Shown one piece after another: positions 20,024-28,044 of a stretch of 64,000 nucleotides of DNA. Each line of letters opens with the position of its first letter. Within the stretch, counting starts at the first letter, position 1. The position numbers and the translations under genes are program-made. Source of the stretch: JAJPJE01 sp963848375 (lineage in GTDB: Bacteria; Acidobacteriota; Terriglobia; Terriglobales; Acidobacteriaceae); the NCBI GenBank assembly GCA_963848375.1, contig CAWKDK010000016.1, positions 1-64,000 on the forward strand, given 5' to 3'. The notes beneath the pieces were generated by a model. It made no database searches and had not been told where the DNA came from. It was given only the letters and a program-made list of their open reading frames with translations.

Positions 20024-20329
20024 TTACCCTGAACTTTTCACCGACAGAACGTCGCTTCCCGTATCATATGCGCCGCTTATCGCGACAACGGGTATTTGAG
20101 GGAATCGGCGACGTACAACTGACAGGAACTCGAACCCAGACATTTCCGGCATATTCAGGTCAGAAATGACAACATCCGGGATCGTTCGTTTGAACTGGAG
20201 CAGAGCATCAAATCCGTTGGCGGCCGTTGTGACATCGTATCCAGCAATGGTGAGAAGCATCGTCAGCGACTCTCGGACACCGAGTTCGTCGTCTACGAGG
20301 AGTATTTGATGTTTGGATGGGCTGGACAA
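20024..20329 (-). CDS. Response regulator receiver domain, C-terminally truncated
   Basis: 101 residues: MSSPSKHQILLVDDELGVRE, phospho-acceptor Asp in PDVVISDLNMPEMSG, and the switch region VVAISGAYD. It is about 80 percent identical by eye to residues 1-95 of the 223-residue regulator at 37717-38388, then diverges at GSDVLSVKSSG and stops. The receiver's final helix and the zinc-ribbon tail of the long copy are absent. It may be a decayed duplicate or a stand-alone phosphate sink. A palindromic CRP/FNR-like site with a -10 element lies just upstream. Confidence 0.75.
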   Translation of the reverse strand: MSSPSKHQILLVDDELGVRESLTMLLTIAGYDVTTAANGFDALLQFKRTIPDVVISDLNMPEMSGFEFLSVVRRRFPQIPVVAISGAYDTGSDVLSVKSSG

Positions 20330-20388
20330 AATCTCACCCCCTTAGTGGAGAAAGTGACTACATTGTCCCAGACCTAGGTTGCGGAATC

Positions 20389-20404
20389 TGTCCGAAATTG
20401 CACA
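20389..20404 (-). promoter_or_regulatory. Palindromic operator site 1
   Basis: On the minus strand TGTGCAATTTCGGACA, two mismatches to TGNNCAANNTTGANCA. A -10-like GACAAT (20367-20362) starts 29.5 bp from the centre, pointing at the receiver gene whose ATG is at 20329. Confidence 0.45.
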
Positions 20405-20662
20405 CATCGCCCTATCTTCTCGAGAGCAGATTCTTCCCCAGGTTGTCTCAGTTTCCAGATAGCTCTCGGCAACGGGCATTACCACTCAAACAGGGTGCGT
20501 TCAAATCGGGATTCCGTTCAGTGCGCTGCTATCTACCACGTCCATGAGTTACAACCGTCTTTATGACAAACGCTTTCACCGTCTTCCACGTTCGACTACA
20601 GCCGTCCGTGCTTAGTACACCGCGGATTGTACGAAGCGAATGCGCGGAGAGATTTCCGAAGT

Positions 20663-20678
20663 TGATCAATATTGAACA
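20663..20678 (+). promoter_or_regulatory. Palindromic operator site 2
   Basis: TGATCAATATTGAACA. A -10-like TATTGT (20700-20705) starts exactly 29.5 bp from the centre. It points at the PEP-CTERM gene, which begins 100 bp downstream. Confidence 0.65.
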
Positions 20679-20778
20679 GACGCGTCACCACGCCTGTTCT
20701 ATTGTCGGATCTACTCTGGCCTGCAACTCGGAAATATGACGACCAGAGGGTTCAGAGCTTTATCAGGAAGGAATCACG

Positions 20779-21438
20779 GTGAAACGAACTCTCAAACAAT
20801 TAACTCTCCTGGCAGCCATCGCACTGCTAGCATCAACTTCGCTTTATGCGAATACCATCGAACTGGCCAGCTTAGGTACTACTACTGACGCCGGCCAAAC
20901 CAACTCATCTGGAAATCCGACTATTGCCATCGATCCAAACACCGCGTGGTCGAACGCACTCGGCACCTCCTCGTGGGTCTCGTTCGCCAACAGCGGCAGT
21001 ACCAGCGCTTCGGACTATCACCAGGTCGCAAACGGAACGGTCACGAGCTTCTTTGACCATTTCACATTGTCAGGAACGCCCACTTCCGGCTGGATCGAAG
21101 TCATGGCCGACGATTCGACGTCGGTTCTGCTGAATGGACACCTGCTTATTGCTGAAGCCCCGACGACCAACAACACATACCGTACGTGTTCTGATTTCGA
21201 CATCAGCTGCCGCGGCGCGTATCTGATTAACCTCAACACGAACTATCTCGTCGCCGGAGATAACGTGCTTGATTTCTCTGTCGGACAACGGGCCGGCTCT
21301 TCCTACGGCCTCGATTACTACGGCGAAATCAATCAGACATTTAGCCAGACGACGGCAGTTCCTGAGCCTTCCAGCCTGTTGTTATTTGGTACAGGTGTCT
21401 CGGGTCTTTTGTTGCGGTTACGTCGACGCCGGTCCTAG
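20779..21438 (+). CDS. PEP-CTERM anchored exported protein
   Basis: 219 residues from GTG 20779, with AAGGAA upstream. A signal peptide (LLAAIALLASTSLYA) is followed by a Ser/Thr/Asn-rich body with two Cys (RTCSDFDISCRG) and a C-terminal sorting signal: VPEPSSLLLFGTGVSGLLLR then RLRRRRS. This PEP motif, hydrophobic helix and basic tail are recognised by exosortase (EpsH/XrtA family), whose gene is not in this window. The protein is probably displayed at the surface or in an exopolysaccharide matrix. The body resembles the beta-sandwich domain (WIEVMADDSTSVLLNG) common in such proteins. An operator-like site and a terminator flank it. Confidence 0.9.
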   Translation: MKRTLKQLTLLAAIALLASTSLYANTIELASLGTTTDAGQTNSSGNPTIAIDPNTAWSNALGTSSWVSFANSGSTSASDYHQVANGTVTSFFDHFTLSGTPTSGWIEVMADDSTSVLLNGHLLIAEAPTTNNTYRTCSDFDISCRGAYLINLNTNYLVAGDNVLDFSVGQRAGSSYGLDYYGEINQTFSQTTAVPEPSSLLLFGTGVSGLLLRLRRRRS

Positions 21439-21461
21439 ACTACAGCATCCTTGAAATCTTC

Positions 21462-21489
21462 AAGCACGGTAACCTTGCCGTGCTTTTTT
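21462..21489 (+). terminator. Terminator after the PEP-CTERM gene
   Basis: The stem AAGCACGG / CCGTGCTT with an 8-nt loop is followed by TTTT. It lies 24 bp after the stop codon. Confidence 0.8.
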
Positions 21490-21629
21490 GTTCTTGAAAT
21501 GATTGCCGGAGACCGTAACCATGTCCGCGAAATCGTAATCAGCCACGGATCTTTTGCCGACTCCTCAAGTCGCGGAACGTCGCCATAACGCGGAAAAACA
21601 GCAGTCGCCGTCCGTCGGCTTTCCCTATG

Positions 21630-21645
21630 TGGTCAATTTTGACCA
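21630..21645 (+). promoter_or_regulatory. Palindromic operator site 3
   Basis: TGGTCAATTTTGACCA, a perfect palindrome. A -10 element CATAAT (21667-21672) starts 29.5 bp from the centre. It points at the small open frames beginning at 21712 and 21813. Confidence 0.65.
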
Positions 21646-21711
21646 GCTTTGCTAACCCACAATCTCCATAATATTCAACTCGCGCGGAAGTCTAGTTAAG
21701 GCGGAGTGGCC

Positions 21712-21804
21712 ATGCAGTTTCAACCTGTGCTTCCGCCGCGTGCCGACGGTGCCGTCAGAGTCTGTGACAAATCGGTGTGCGAAGTTGTCTACCCAGGAAG
21801 GTGA
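21712..21804 (+). CDS. Possible 30-residue peptide
   Basis: ATG 21712 has a well-spaced GGCGGAG and lies 40 bp after the -10 of operator site 3. The product begins MQFQPVLPPRADGAVRVCDK. I recognise no family; support is position only. Confidence 0.3.
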   Translation: MQFQPVLPPRADGAVRVCDKSVCEVVYPGR

Positions 21805-21812
21805 TCGAGCAC

Positions 21813-21983
21813 ATGAATGGCGACATTCAAGCAGCCAGGAAACTTCTAGTAGAGCTGCGCAAGACATACCGGAGTGTGCCAAGAGAGGCTCAATTGGAAG
21901 TTAAAGAGGCATTACAGTCTCTGTCACCAGAAGAACAGTCGAGAACGGTGGGCGACAAATGCGATTCGGCATTCCGGCACTAG
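21813..21983 (+). CDS. Small hypothetical helical protein
   Basis: 56 residues from ATG 21813 (AGGTGA upstream): helical and charged (DIQAARKLLVELRKTYRSVP, LEVKEALQSLSPEEQ). It starts 8 bp after the preceding peptide frame, so the two could be co-transcribed from operator site 3. No family recognised. Confidence 0.45.
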   Translation: MNGDIQAARKLLVELRKTYRSVPREAQLEVKEALQSLSPEEQSRTVGDKCDSAFRH

Positions 21984-22030
21984 ACACTTACCTGAATGGC
22001 GTTCGCCACGGTGACAGCAGCAGGGCCCGC

Positions 22031-22240
22031 TCACTTCTTCGGAGCTTTAGCAGTAGAACCTGGCTGTCTGCGCCCGGCGGTGGGTCGCCGGGAGCCGTTC
22101 TTAGCACCACCGAACGCTACATCGCCTGCGTTTTCAGTTGACCGTTCCTCGGAAACCCTTTTTTTTGACGCTCGGACCGCCTCCTCTTCTTTCGCGTTGG
22201 CGCGTCCCGTTATCTGCCGATTTTCACCTGTGTCTGCCAT
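22031..22240 (-). CDS. Small basic disordered protein
   Basis: 69 residues from ATG 22240 (GGGAG upstream). The sequence is Lys/Arg/Ala/Gly-rich with no hydrophobic core: NAKEEEAVRASKKRVSEER, GGAKNGSRRPTAGRRQP, ending STAKAPKK. It could be a nucleoid- or RNA-associated tail-like protein, but the function is unknown. It follows the LolA-like gene by about 50 bp and is probably the last gene of that operon. Confidence 0.5.
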   Translation of the reverse strand: MADTGENRQITGRANAKEEEAVRASKKRVSEERSTENAGDVAFGGAKNGSRRPTAGRRQPGSTAKAPKK

Positions 22241-22289
22241 GATCTGAGTGTCTCCCTTCAACTGGATCAGATTGCACCTCTGCGGCGAG

Positions 22290-23144
22290 TTATTTCTCTG
22301 CACGAGCAGTTTCGATGGGCGGAGTCGCTGGTGAGCTGGTCACTGTGCTGGCGCCCATAATCGTGTAATCGTTATAGTCGATAGTCAGTTCTGCACGCCC
22401 ACCAAGCCGGATCGTGGAGATGCTACGGTTGCGCGCGGGAAGCCAGAAATCTCCTACTTTCCTATACACCTGTTCGATCTCGCTATTCTTGGTCCAGAAA
22501 GAAGGGTTCTTTGCTGGTTCTGCCTCTAATCGGGTTACAGCAAAGTCTTCCCCATTTACCCAAATTCGTCCCCGGTACAAGAACTTATCATTGGTTCTAG
22601 GTTCCACCTTCAGGACGTAGGTCGAACCAGTAGGCGTGCGATCGTATGCAACGAGGGTGAACAGATAATTATCTCCGTTCAAGGCGGAGCGGCGCTGGAT
22701 CTCCGCATCCAGTGCTTCCTTTTCTGCCTCAAGCAACTTCTTGAACACCTTATCGATGATCAGTTTGGACCCGGTCGCCGATTGAATGCTGAATTCTTTT
22801 CTCCCCGGCGACAGGTACTTTACGGCCACAATCATTTCGGCACTGCGCGTACCTGGAAATCCTTGATATTCAACCCGGTAGATTCTGGTGCCCTGAAACC
22901 CGTGAAGTGTTTGACTACGATGGATATTCATCTGGACAAGGTTCTGCACGACTTGCTCTGCGGTGAGCGGAGCGGAATCAGAAATGAGCGCAGTATCAGA
23001 TGGCTGAGCGCTCGCCGGATACCACAGTGCTGTCAGGACAACGAGCGATAGAAGGGCAAACTCAGGACGGAGATGAATGATGCCCCTTAAATGCCTCATC
23101 GTTTGACGATTTGTTTCGTGATGTTTCATTGGCAAAGCCTTCAT
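22290..23144 (-). CDS. Outer-membrane lipoprotein-sorting (LolA-like) protein
   Basis: 284 residues if started at 23144; ATG 23129, 8 bp after AAGG, is equally good. A hydrophobic signal (LLSLVVLTALWYPASAQ) implies export. The body shows the LolA/LolB-like half-barrel plan: FQGTRIYRVEYQGFPGTRSA, YLSPGRKEFSIQSATGSK, YVLKVEPRTNDKFLYRGRIW, then FWLPARNRSISTIRLGG. A more distant relative lies at 36747-37538. The family binds lipid or lipoprotein; the real ligand here is unknown. The ATG at 23144 directly abuts the stop of the membrane gene upstream, so the two form an operon. Confidence 0.8.
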   Translation of the reverse strand: MKALPMKHHETNRQTMRHLRGIIHLRPEFALLSLVVLTALWYPASAQPSDTALISDSAPLTAEQVVQNLVQMNIHRSQTLHGFQGTRIYRVEYQGFPGTRSAEMIVAVKYLSPGRKEFSIQSATGSKLIIDKVFKKLLEAEKEALDAEIQRRSALNGDNYLFTLVAYDRTPTGSTYVLKVEPRTNDKFLYRGRIWVNGEDFAVTRLEAEPAKNPSFWTKNSEIEQVYRKVGDFWLPARNRSISTIRLGGRAELTIDYNDYTIMGASTVTSSPATPPIETARAEK

Positions 23145-23477
23145 TTAATGGCGATGTTTTGTAAAAGCAAAAGCATCCACAGAGCGCCGCTTTTTCAGCA
23201 CTTCCAGTGAAACGATAAACAAAATGAAGGTAACCGCATTCGCAACCACCGTTACAGTGAGGGGAATCGCAAATACAACGATGAGACCAAATACTCCACT
23301 GAAAGCCAGGAATACAGGGACCAAGAGGAATCGATTTTCTATATTCGAACAGACAAGGACCACGACACCAACCGTCCACACCGCGAGCAGAACCGCCGCA
23401 CAGTAGCCACCCGTACACCAGGACGGGCTGCCGAGAAGAGTTGCACCGGCGATCCATGTAAAAAGAGTCGTGAGCAT
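23145..23477 (-). CDS. Small integral membrane protein
   Basis: About 110 residues from ATG 23477. Four hydrophobic segments: TLFTWIAGATLLGSPSW, YCAAVLLAVWTVGVVVLVC, FLLVPVFLAFSGVFGLIVVF and ANAVTFILFIVSLEVL, with a basic C-terminus. No family recognised. It is the first gene of an operon with the LolA-like protein, under an operator-like site 97 bp upstream. Confidence 0.7.
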   Translation of the reverse strand: MLTTLFTWIAGATLLGSPSWCTGGYCAAVLLAVWTVGVVVLVCSNIENRFLLVPVFLAFSGVFGLIVVFAIPLTVTVVANAVTFILFIVSLEVLKKRRSVDAFAFTKHRH

Positions 23478-23573
23478 TGGGGCCTCACTTGATGGGCGCG
23501 CTCGCAAGCGATGTCTGGCCGCTTGCGGTAAAACCGTGATGGATCAAGTATCCGATTGTTCGCTCTCGAATAC

Positions 23574-23589
23574 TGGTCACAATTGCTCA
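23574..23589 (-). promoter_or_regulatory. Palindromic operator site 4
   Basis: On the minus strand TGAGCAATTGTGACCA, one mismatch. A -10-like GATACT (23552-23547) starts 29.5 bp from the centre, facing the membrane-protein/LolA-like operon. Confidence 0.55.
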
Positions 23590-23741
23590 TCGGCCCAGGG
23601 CAACAGGTCGTTTTTTCTTGCTGGTATCCCGCCCCGCGTGAGCCTTATTGCTCAGAAGTATTCGTGTTGGCTTGGTAATGTGGGAGGTGGCACGTTCGAG
23701 GGTGCGACGTGTAGTACGGCGACATTCTCGAGGAGGTTGGA

Positions 23742-23972
23742 ATGCCCACTTTCAAAAGCTCGATCAAGATGCCGCCTTACCCGCAACAGCGCGAGAACTT
23801 CTACCGTCGACTCGGTGGTTTCTTTCGCGAGTGCTGGCAGAAGATGAGGGTTATGCATGCCGAGTTCGAGCGTGGAGAGTTGTGGGATAGCGCTCGACCC
23901 ACCGAAGGCACGAAGGCTACGGAGGGCCAGGTCGAGTCAGGAATGGTCAGCACGAATACTTCGGCTGGATAA
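23742..23972 (+). CDS. Small hypothetical protein
   Basis: 76 residues with a strong ribosome site (GAGGAGG, 5 bp before ATG). The sequence runs MPTFKSSIKMPPYPQQRENF, then an aromatic and basic helix (YRRLGGFFRECWQKMRVMHA), then a polar tail. No signal peptide and no known family. The ribosome site is the main support. Confidence 0.6.
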   Translation: MPTFKSSIKMPPYPQQRENFYRRLGGFFRECWQKMRVMHAEFERGELWDSARPTEGTKATEGQVESGMVSTNTSAG

Positions 23973-24063
23973 CCTCGTAAGAGCCAACAACTATTAGAGC
24001 CAACAGAATCGTCTTCACTCCCCCGCCCCTTTCGGCTAGATGCCGGTGCACTGATTTTCAAAA

Positions 24064-24079
24064 CGATCAATTCTGATCA
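24064..24079 (+). promoter_or_regulatory. Palindromic operator site 5
   Basis: CGATCAATTCTGATCA, two mismatches to the consensus. A -10-like GATACT (24101-24106), the same hexamer as at site 4, starts 29.5 bp from the centre and precedes the gene at 24182. Confidence 0.5.
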
Positions 24080-24181
24080 GTTTTCGAGAACTCAAAGTTG
24101 GATACTGGCCATTCACAAGTTTCTGTTACAGCTCTTGGGAGCAAACTCGATTTGTGAACGTTTTGGTGCAGGGAGGCTTTG

Positions 24182-24760
24182 ATGAATCTACATCTGCTGG
24201 ATCCGAAGTTGATCGTGCTTGCCATCGTGGTGATTCTGATCATCGCAGGGCTTGCTTGGCTGTACGCGCGAAAACGCAGGAGCGCGACCGCAGAGATGCG
24301 GCAAAGATTTGGGCCGGAGTATGAACGCGCAGTACGGGAGCATGGGTCTGCTCGAAAGGCGGAATTGAGGTTAGCGGATCGCGAGAAGAGGGTGGAAAAG
24401 CTCAACATTCGCGATCTTGATCCGATCGAACACGAACGTTTTTCGAAACAGTGGGAGTCCGTGCAGTCTCGTTTTGTCGATTCTCCAAAGGGAGCAGTCG
24501 CAGAAGCTGATGACCTGGTGTCCTCTTTAATGAAGACTCGTGGCTATCCTGTGTCCGACTTCAACCAACGCGCTGCCGACATCTCCGTCGATCATCCTCG
24601 AGTGGTGGAGAACTATCGGTCTGCGCATGAGATTGCCCTTCGGGTTGGCAAAGCCGAAGCAACTACGGAAGACCTGAGAACGGCGATGATTCACTACCGC
24701 TCTCTATTTGAGGAACTAGTGCAGCTACCAACGACTGTCGCAGGCAAAGAGGTTGCGTAA
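24182..24760 (+). CDS. Membrane-anchored hypothetical protein
   Basis: 192 residues from ATG 24182 (GGGAGG 5 bp upstream). One N-terminal membrane helix (LIVLAIVVILIIAGLAWLY) is followed by a basic stop-transfer region and a charged helical domain. The C-terminal domain contains WESVQSRFVDSPKGAVAEAD, then TRGYPVSDF, then TTEDLRTAMIHYRSLFEELV. The next gene repeats this domain, and the two overlap as TAATG, so they are translationally coupled. The plan resembles secreted/membrane proteins of unknown function in actinobacteria and acidobacteria. It probably faces the cytoplasm or periplasm as a scaffold; the role is unknown. Confidence 0.75.
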   Translation: MNLHLLDPKLIVLAIVVILIIAGLAWLYARKRRSATAEMRQRFGPEYERAVREHGSARKAELRLADREKRVEKLNIRDLDPIEHERFSKQWESVQSRFVDSPKGAVAEADDLVSSLMKTRGYPVSDFNQRAADISVDHPRVVENYRSAHEIALRVGKAEATTEDLRTAMIHYRSLFEELVQLPTTVAGKEVA

Positions 24761-25173
24761 TGGCGGAACTGAAGGCAAAAGGAGAGAGGCTCACAGAGGC
24801 CGACTTGGCGAGTTTCGGCATTTCGCCAAAGCAGGCCGACGGGCCCCAGGTGATGCGAGTCGAGGAACCGGAAACTCTAGGTGGTGCGACTACGGTCTTA
24901 GAGCCCTTGCCCTTGTTTTCTGAACTGGAGATGAGCGACTTCCGAGCGCAGTGGAGCAACATACAAATTGGCTTCGTGGACGAGCCGCGCCGGACGGTCG
25001 AAGACGCAGACAAGCTGGTAGCCGCGGTAATGCAGCGACTCGCGAAAGTTTTCACTGACGAGCGATCGAGCTTGGAAAAGCAGTGGGATCGAGGCGACAG
25101 CGTTTCTACTGAGGACCTGCGGTTGACGCTACAACGCTATCGGTCTTTTTTCGACAGACTACTGAAACTATAG
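24760..25173 (+). CDS. Hypothetical protein sharing the preceding gene's domain
   Basis: 137 residues, no signal or membrane helix. The motifs match its neighbour: WSNIQIGFVDEPRRTVEDAD, KLVAAVMQRLAK, STEDLRLTLQRYRSFFDRLL. The N-terminal 45 residues look like a YfnX/GAS-type linker (LTEADLASFGISPKQADGPQ). The start overlaps the upstream stop by one base. I infer that the pair form a complex with the upstream protein as membrane anchor. Confidence 0.75.
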   Translation: MAELKAKGERLTEADLASFGISPKQADGPQVMRVEEPETLGGATTVLEPLPLFSELEMSDFRAQWSNIQIGFVDEPRRTVEDADKLVAAVMQRLAKVFTDERSSLEKQWDRGDSVSTEDLRLTLQRYRSFFDRLLKL

Positions 25174-25278
25174 GGACGAGCAGCGATTGCCGTGTCACCT
25201 CGAGATCGTCGAGACTCAATCCACACGGAATCGCTCGTCCGCCTGGTTCCTCTCTTCGGTGTGCTGTTCCAGCGAACG

Positions 25279-25294
25279 TGAGCGATTGTGCACA
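25279..25294 (+). promoter_or_regulatory. Palindromic operator site 6 (weak)
   Basis: TGAGCGATTGTGCACA, three mismatches, so weak alone. A -10-like TAGAGT (25316-25321), identical to that at site 7, again starts 29.5 bp from the centre and points to the gene at 25475. Confidence 0.35.
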
Positions 25295-25474
25295 GACAGT
25301 CAAATCGACACCAGATAGAGTTTGTACTGTTGTTCCACTCGGATGCTCCAGGTTCCCATGCCGGAACTCAACCGGTGCACAAAGCGCGCGTGTTTTTGTG
25401 TAAGGACCGATAGCAAGATCAAATCCCAAGTGAAACCTCAGATCGCCACAGGGCGAGAATCTCAGGAGGATTCC

Positions 25475-26293
25475 GTGAAAAAAGTATTTCTATCGATGGT
25501 TGTGTGGGCCCTGTTGGTTATGTTGGGATTTGCGCAGGCACCCGCGCCAACAGCCAGCCCAACTTCGCCGACCGCGAGCCCGTCTTCGCCGACGGCTAGC
25601 ACACCCGCTGCCGACCCGACCGCACCCACTACCGTGACTCCGCCTTCACCGACAGTCAGCGCACCCGCAGACGCGGCACCTGCTCCGACAGTCAGCCCAT
25701 CTTCACCGCCAGGGATCGCGCCCGCAGATGCTGCACCCGCTCCGTCTGTTGCTCCATCTTCAGCACCAGTCAGTGCGCCCGCAGACGCGGCACCCGCTCC
25801 GACAGTCAGCCCGTCTTCAGCGCCGGTCAGCGCACCCGAAGACGCTGCGGCGCCGACCGTAACGGTCAGCCCAACTCCGCCGACCGCGAGCGCTCCCACT
25901 GCGAACGTGGCGCGACGGTCAGGCCACTCTCGCAGACTTTCAGCAACACACACTGAGGAAACCACACCGGCTGCGACGGCCAGCCCCGCCGCGGAGACTG
26001 TTAGCCCGCCGGCTACGGACGCAGCAACGCCGACTGCGACAGCCAGCCCTTCTTCGGACACTGGCAGCACACCTGTTGCAGCCGCTGCTACACAAACCGT
26101 GACTCATAGGCGTTGGTCTCTGCCCCTCTTGGTTTCGTTTTGCGTGCTGGTAGTCGTCTTAGGAACGCTGTTCCCATTACTTGCCAGATGGAGAAAACGG
26201 AAAATATTGGAGCGGACCGGCACACCAAATCTCTCTTTCTTGAATGAGGTGAGCCCCGAACTAGACAAGCCGGAACCAAGCAAAGTTGCCTAA
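25475..26293 (+). CDS. Pro/Ala/Ser/Thr-rich membrane protein
   Basis: 272 residues from GTG 25475, fixed by GGAGG 5 bp upstream. A signal peptide (KVFLSMVVWALLVMLGFAQ) precedes about 180 residues of low-complexity repeats with a loose unit such as SAPADAAPAPTVSPSS. A basic, Ser-rich interruption (VARRSGHSRRLSATH) follows. Near the C-terminus come one membrane helix (LPLLVSFCVLVVVLGTLFPL), a basic stop (RWRKRK) and a short cytosolic tail. The composition suggests a rigid, possibly O-glycosylated periplasmic stalk. No domain is recognised. Confidence 0.75.
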   Translation: MKKVFLSMVVWALLVMLGFAQAPAPTASPTSPTASPSSPTASTPAADPTAPTTVTPPSPTVSAPADAAPAPTVSPSSPPGIAPADAAPAPSVAPSSAPVSAPADAAPAPTVSPSSAPVSAPEDAAAPTVTVSPTPPTASAPTANVARRSGHSRRLSATHTEETTPAATASPAAETVSPPATDAATPTATASPSSDTGSTPVAAAATQTVTHRRWSLPLLVSFCVLVVVLGTLFPLLARWRKRKILERTGTPNLSFLNEVSPELDKPEPSKVA

Positions 26294-26357
26294 GCTAGAG
26301 TGAGAGTAATCCGGCGGTTTGAGATAGAAGCATGACACTTCAGGACCGAGTAACCGG

Positions 26358-26382
26358 GAGTGCGGGGCTAAACTCCGCACTC
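26358..26382 (+). terminator. Hairpin, probable terminator
   Basis: GAGTGCGG pairs with CCGCACTC across a 9-nt loop, 65 bp after the stop of the Pro-rich gene. No strong T-run follows (TGGTCTTG), so termination is likely but not certain. Confidence 0.5.
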
Positions 26383-26504
26383 TGGTCTTGAAGGCTCACC
26401 CTCGATACTCGAGCGGATTTGTTAGTTCGAGTATTGAAGGATTCGCGTGGAAAATCAGCAAGACTCACGAGCGCGTTCGGCATCACCACCTCTGATCGAC
26501 ACAA

Positions 26505-26520
26505 TGAGCAAAATTGACCA
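26505..26520 (+). promoter_or_regulatory. Palindromic operator site 7
   Basis: TGAGCAAAATTGACCA matches the consensus fully. A -10-like TAGAGT (26542-26547) starts 29.5 bp from the centre. The LssY_C gene starts at 26629. Confidence 0.65.
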
Positions 26521-26628
26521 TACAAGACATCCCGCCAGCGCTAGAGTTTCTATCCACAACGCTACCGCGCTAGGCGTCTTTGGCCGTCGCGGGTGAGAGG
26601 CCCAGCCCTCCCGTAAAGGCGGCACTGA

Positions 26629-27897
26629 TTGCTGAGCGCGCGACTCCGCAAAATCCCGGTCTACCTCCTGCTCACCATATTTCTCTTGTCGTGTGTTTCG
26701 GCGGAGGAGGTGAGTGCGAACCCAGCCACGCTAATCATTCCAGACGGCACTCCCATCGAGGTTCGACTTGCCAAGACCGTTTCCTCTGCCCAAGCGCGGG
26801 TTGGAGACCGCTTGGCTTTTATCGTGGTGAGAGACGTAAACCTCGGAGGCTTCGCGGTGGTACAAGCCGGAGCCGAAGCGCGCGGCTCCATCACTGGAGT
26901 CAAGCGCAGGCGCCTGCTCGGAATCGGCGGTCGAGTATCTCTGAAACTCGATTCCGTAGAGCTGGCCAATGGCGACCGCGTGCAGTTGCGTGCAAGCAAG
27001 GAAGTAAAGGGGAGCTCCCGTACCAAACTCATGGTTGGAGGAATGATCGCAACGAGCCTGATCTTCCTGCCGGCGACACCGGTTTTTCTGCTCATGCCTG
27101 GCCACAACACCACTGTCATTAAGAGTACGGAAATCACCGCGCAAATAGACGGCGCGACGCCGGTTCTATCGGCAGGTCTACCACGTTCGCGAGAGAGTTC
27201 TTCTGAGCTGGGCGAGATGATGGATTATTTGCCGCCACGCGTCTTCAACGGAGGAGGTCGCGAGGGCGACATGTTGAACCTGGTATTTGTCGCCACGCCA
27301 GAAGACTTGCAGGAAGCCTTTGAGGGCGCAGGGTGGGTGAAGACCGATAAGTGGAAGCCAGCATTCGTCTGGCACCTGATGCGGCGTCGAACCAACGACA
27401 CGAGGCTGCCAATGGCCAGGTTTTACCTGTTTGGGAGAGTGCAAGACTACTCGTATGCTCTACCCGATCCGGATGCGATCGTCTCGCGTCGTCATCATCT
27501 TCGAATCTGGAAAACTGATTACACCCTCAATGGGACGCCTATCTGGGCGGGCGCCGCGACACATGACGTTGCCATTGAAATCGCAAAACGAGGACGTTTG
27601 ATCGATCACTTGATCGACCCCCACGTGGATGCGGAGCGCGATTTCATCGGAGCGAGTTTAGCGAAAACGGTCAGCCGCCAGGTGTATTTGCATTGTGTTG
27701 CTCCAGTTTTCCAGGCGCAAACCGCATCCGGCGAGGCGTACTACTCGGACAGCAGAATTCTTCTCCTGGATCTCCAGAAGGTCGCTCCGAACAATAACGA
27801 CATCGCCGCCCAATCGTCCGTCTTGATCCCGGCGACCTCTCTACCTACCGCAGCCCAAGCGGAATCTTTCCAGAGCAACCCGGCCTCGCCCCGTTGA
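26629..27897 (+). CDS. LssY C-terminal-domain protein
   Basis: 422 residues from TTG 26629 (AAGGCGG upstream). A signal peptide (LLLTIFLLSCVSAEE; the Cys could be lipidated) precedes residues 35-160, a beta-rich domain (PDGTPIEVRLAKTVSSAQAR, GIGGRVSLKLDSVELANGDR). Residues about 200-370 match LssY_C: GDMLNLVFVATPEDLQEAFE, GWVKTDKW, DYSYALPDPDAIVSRRHHLR, IWAGAATHDVAIE, HLIDPHVDAERDFI. This domain occurs with PAP2-like membrane proteins in Legionella LssY and elsewhere, with unknown biochemistry. Here it stands alone and exported. It is preceded by operator site 7. Confidence 0.85.
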   Translation: MLSARLRKIPVYLLLTIFLLSCVSAEEVSANPATLIIPDGTPIEVRLAKTVSSAQARVGDRLAFIVVRDVNLGGFAVVQAGAEARGSITGVKRRRLLGIGGRVSLKLDSVELANGDRVQLRASKEVKGSSRTKLMVGGMIATSLIFLPATPVFLLMPGHNTTVIKSTEITAQIDGATPVLSAGLPRSRESSSELGEMMDYLPPRVFNGGGREGDMLNLVFVATPEDLQEAFEGAGWVKTDKWKPAFVWHLMRRRTNDTRLPMARFYLFGRVQDYSYALPDPDAIVSRRHHLRIWKTDYTLNGTPIWAGAATHDVAIEIAKRGRLIDHLIDPHVDAERDFIGASLAKTVSRQVYLHCVAPVFQAQTASGEAYYSDSRILLLDLQKVAPNNNDIAAQSSVLIPATSLPTAAQAESFQSNPASPR

Positions 27898-28044
27898 GCG
27901 GCCTCATCGCAGCTTTCAGGATTGATGGCGGAATTATTTCGCGCTCTTGTCGAGCCACTAACAGGTGGAGAGAAGCAGAAGATTCTGTGAAGAAGCCTCA
28001 GTAGACACAATTTCTTGTACCCTCGACGGCAGGAAGTATTTGGT

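Noticed and set aside
20779..21438. Exosortase locus
   Set aside because: The PEP-CTERM substrate is clear, but no exosortase, PrsK/PrsR or polysaccharide genes are present in the window.
25462..26070. Gly/Ala/Val-rich minus frame
   Set aside because: It is the antisense image of the Pro/Ala-rich repeat protein, and its own repeats follow from that.
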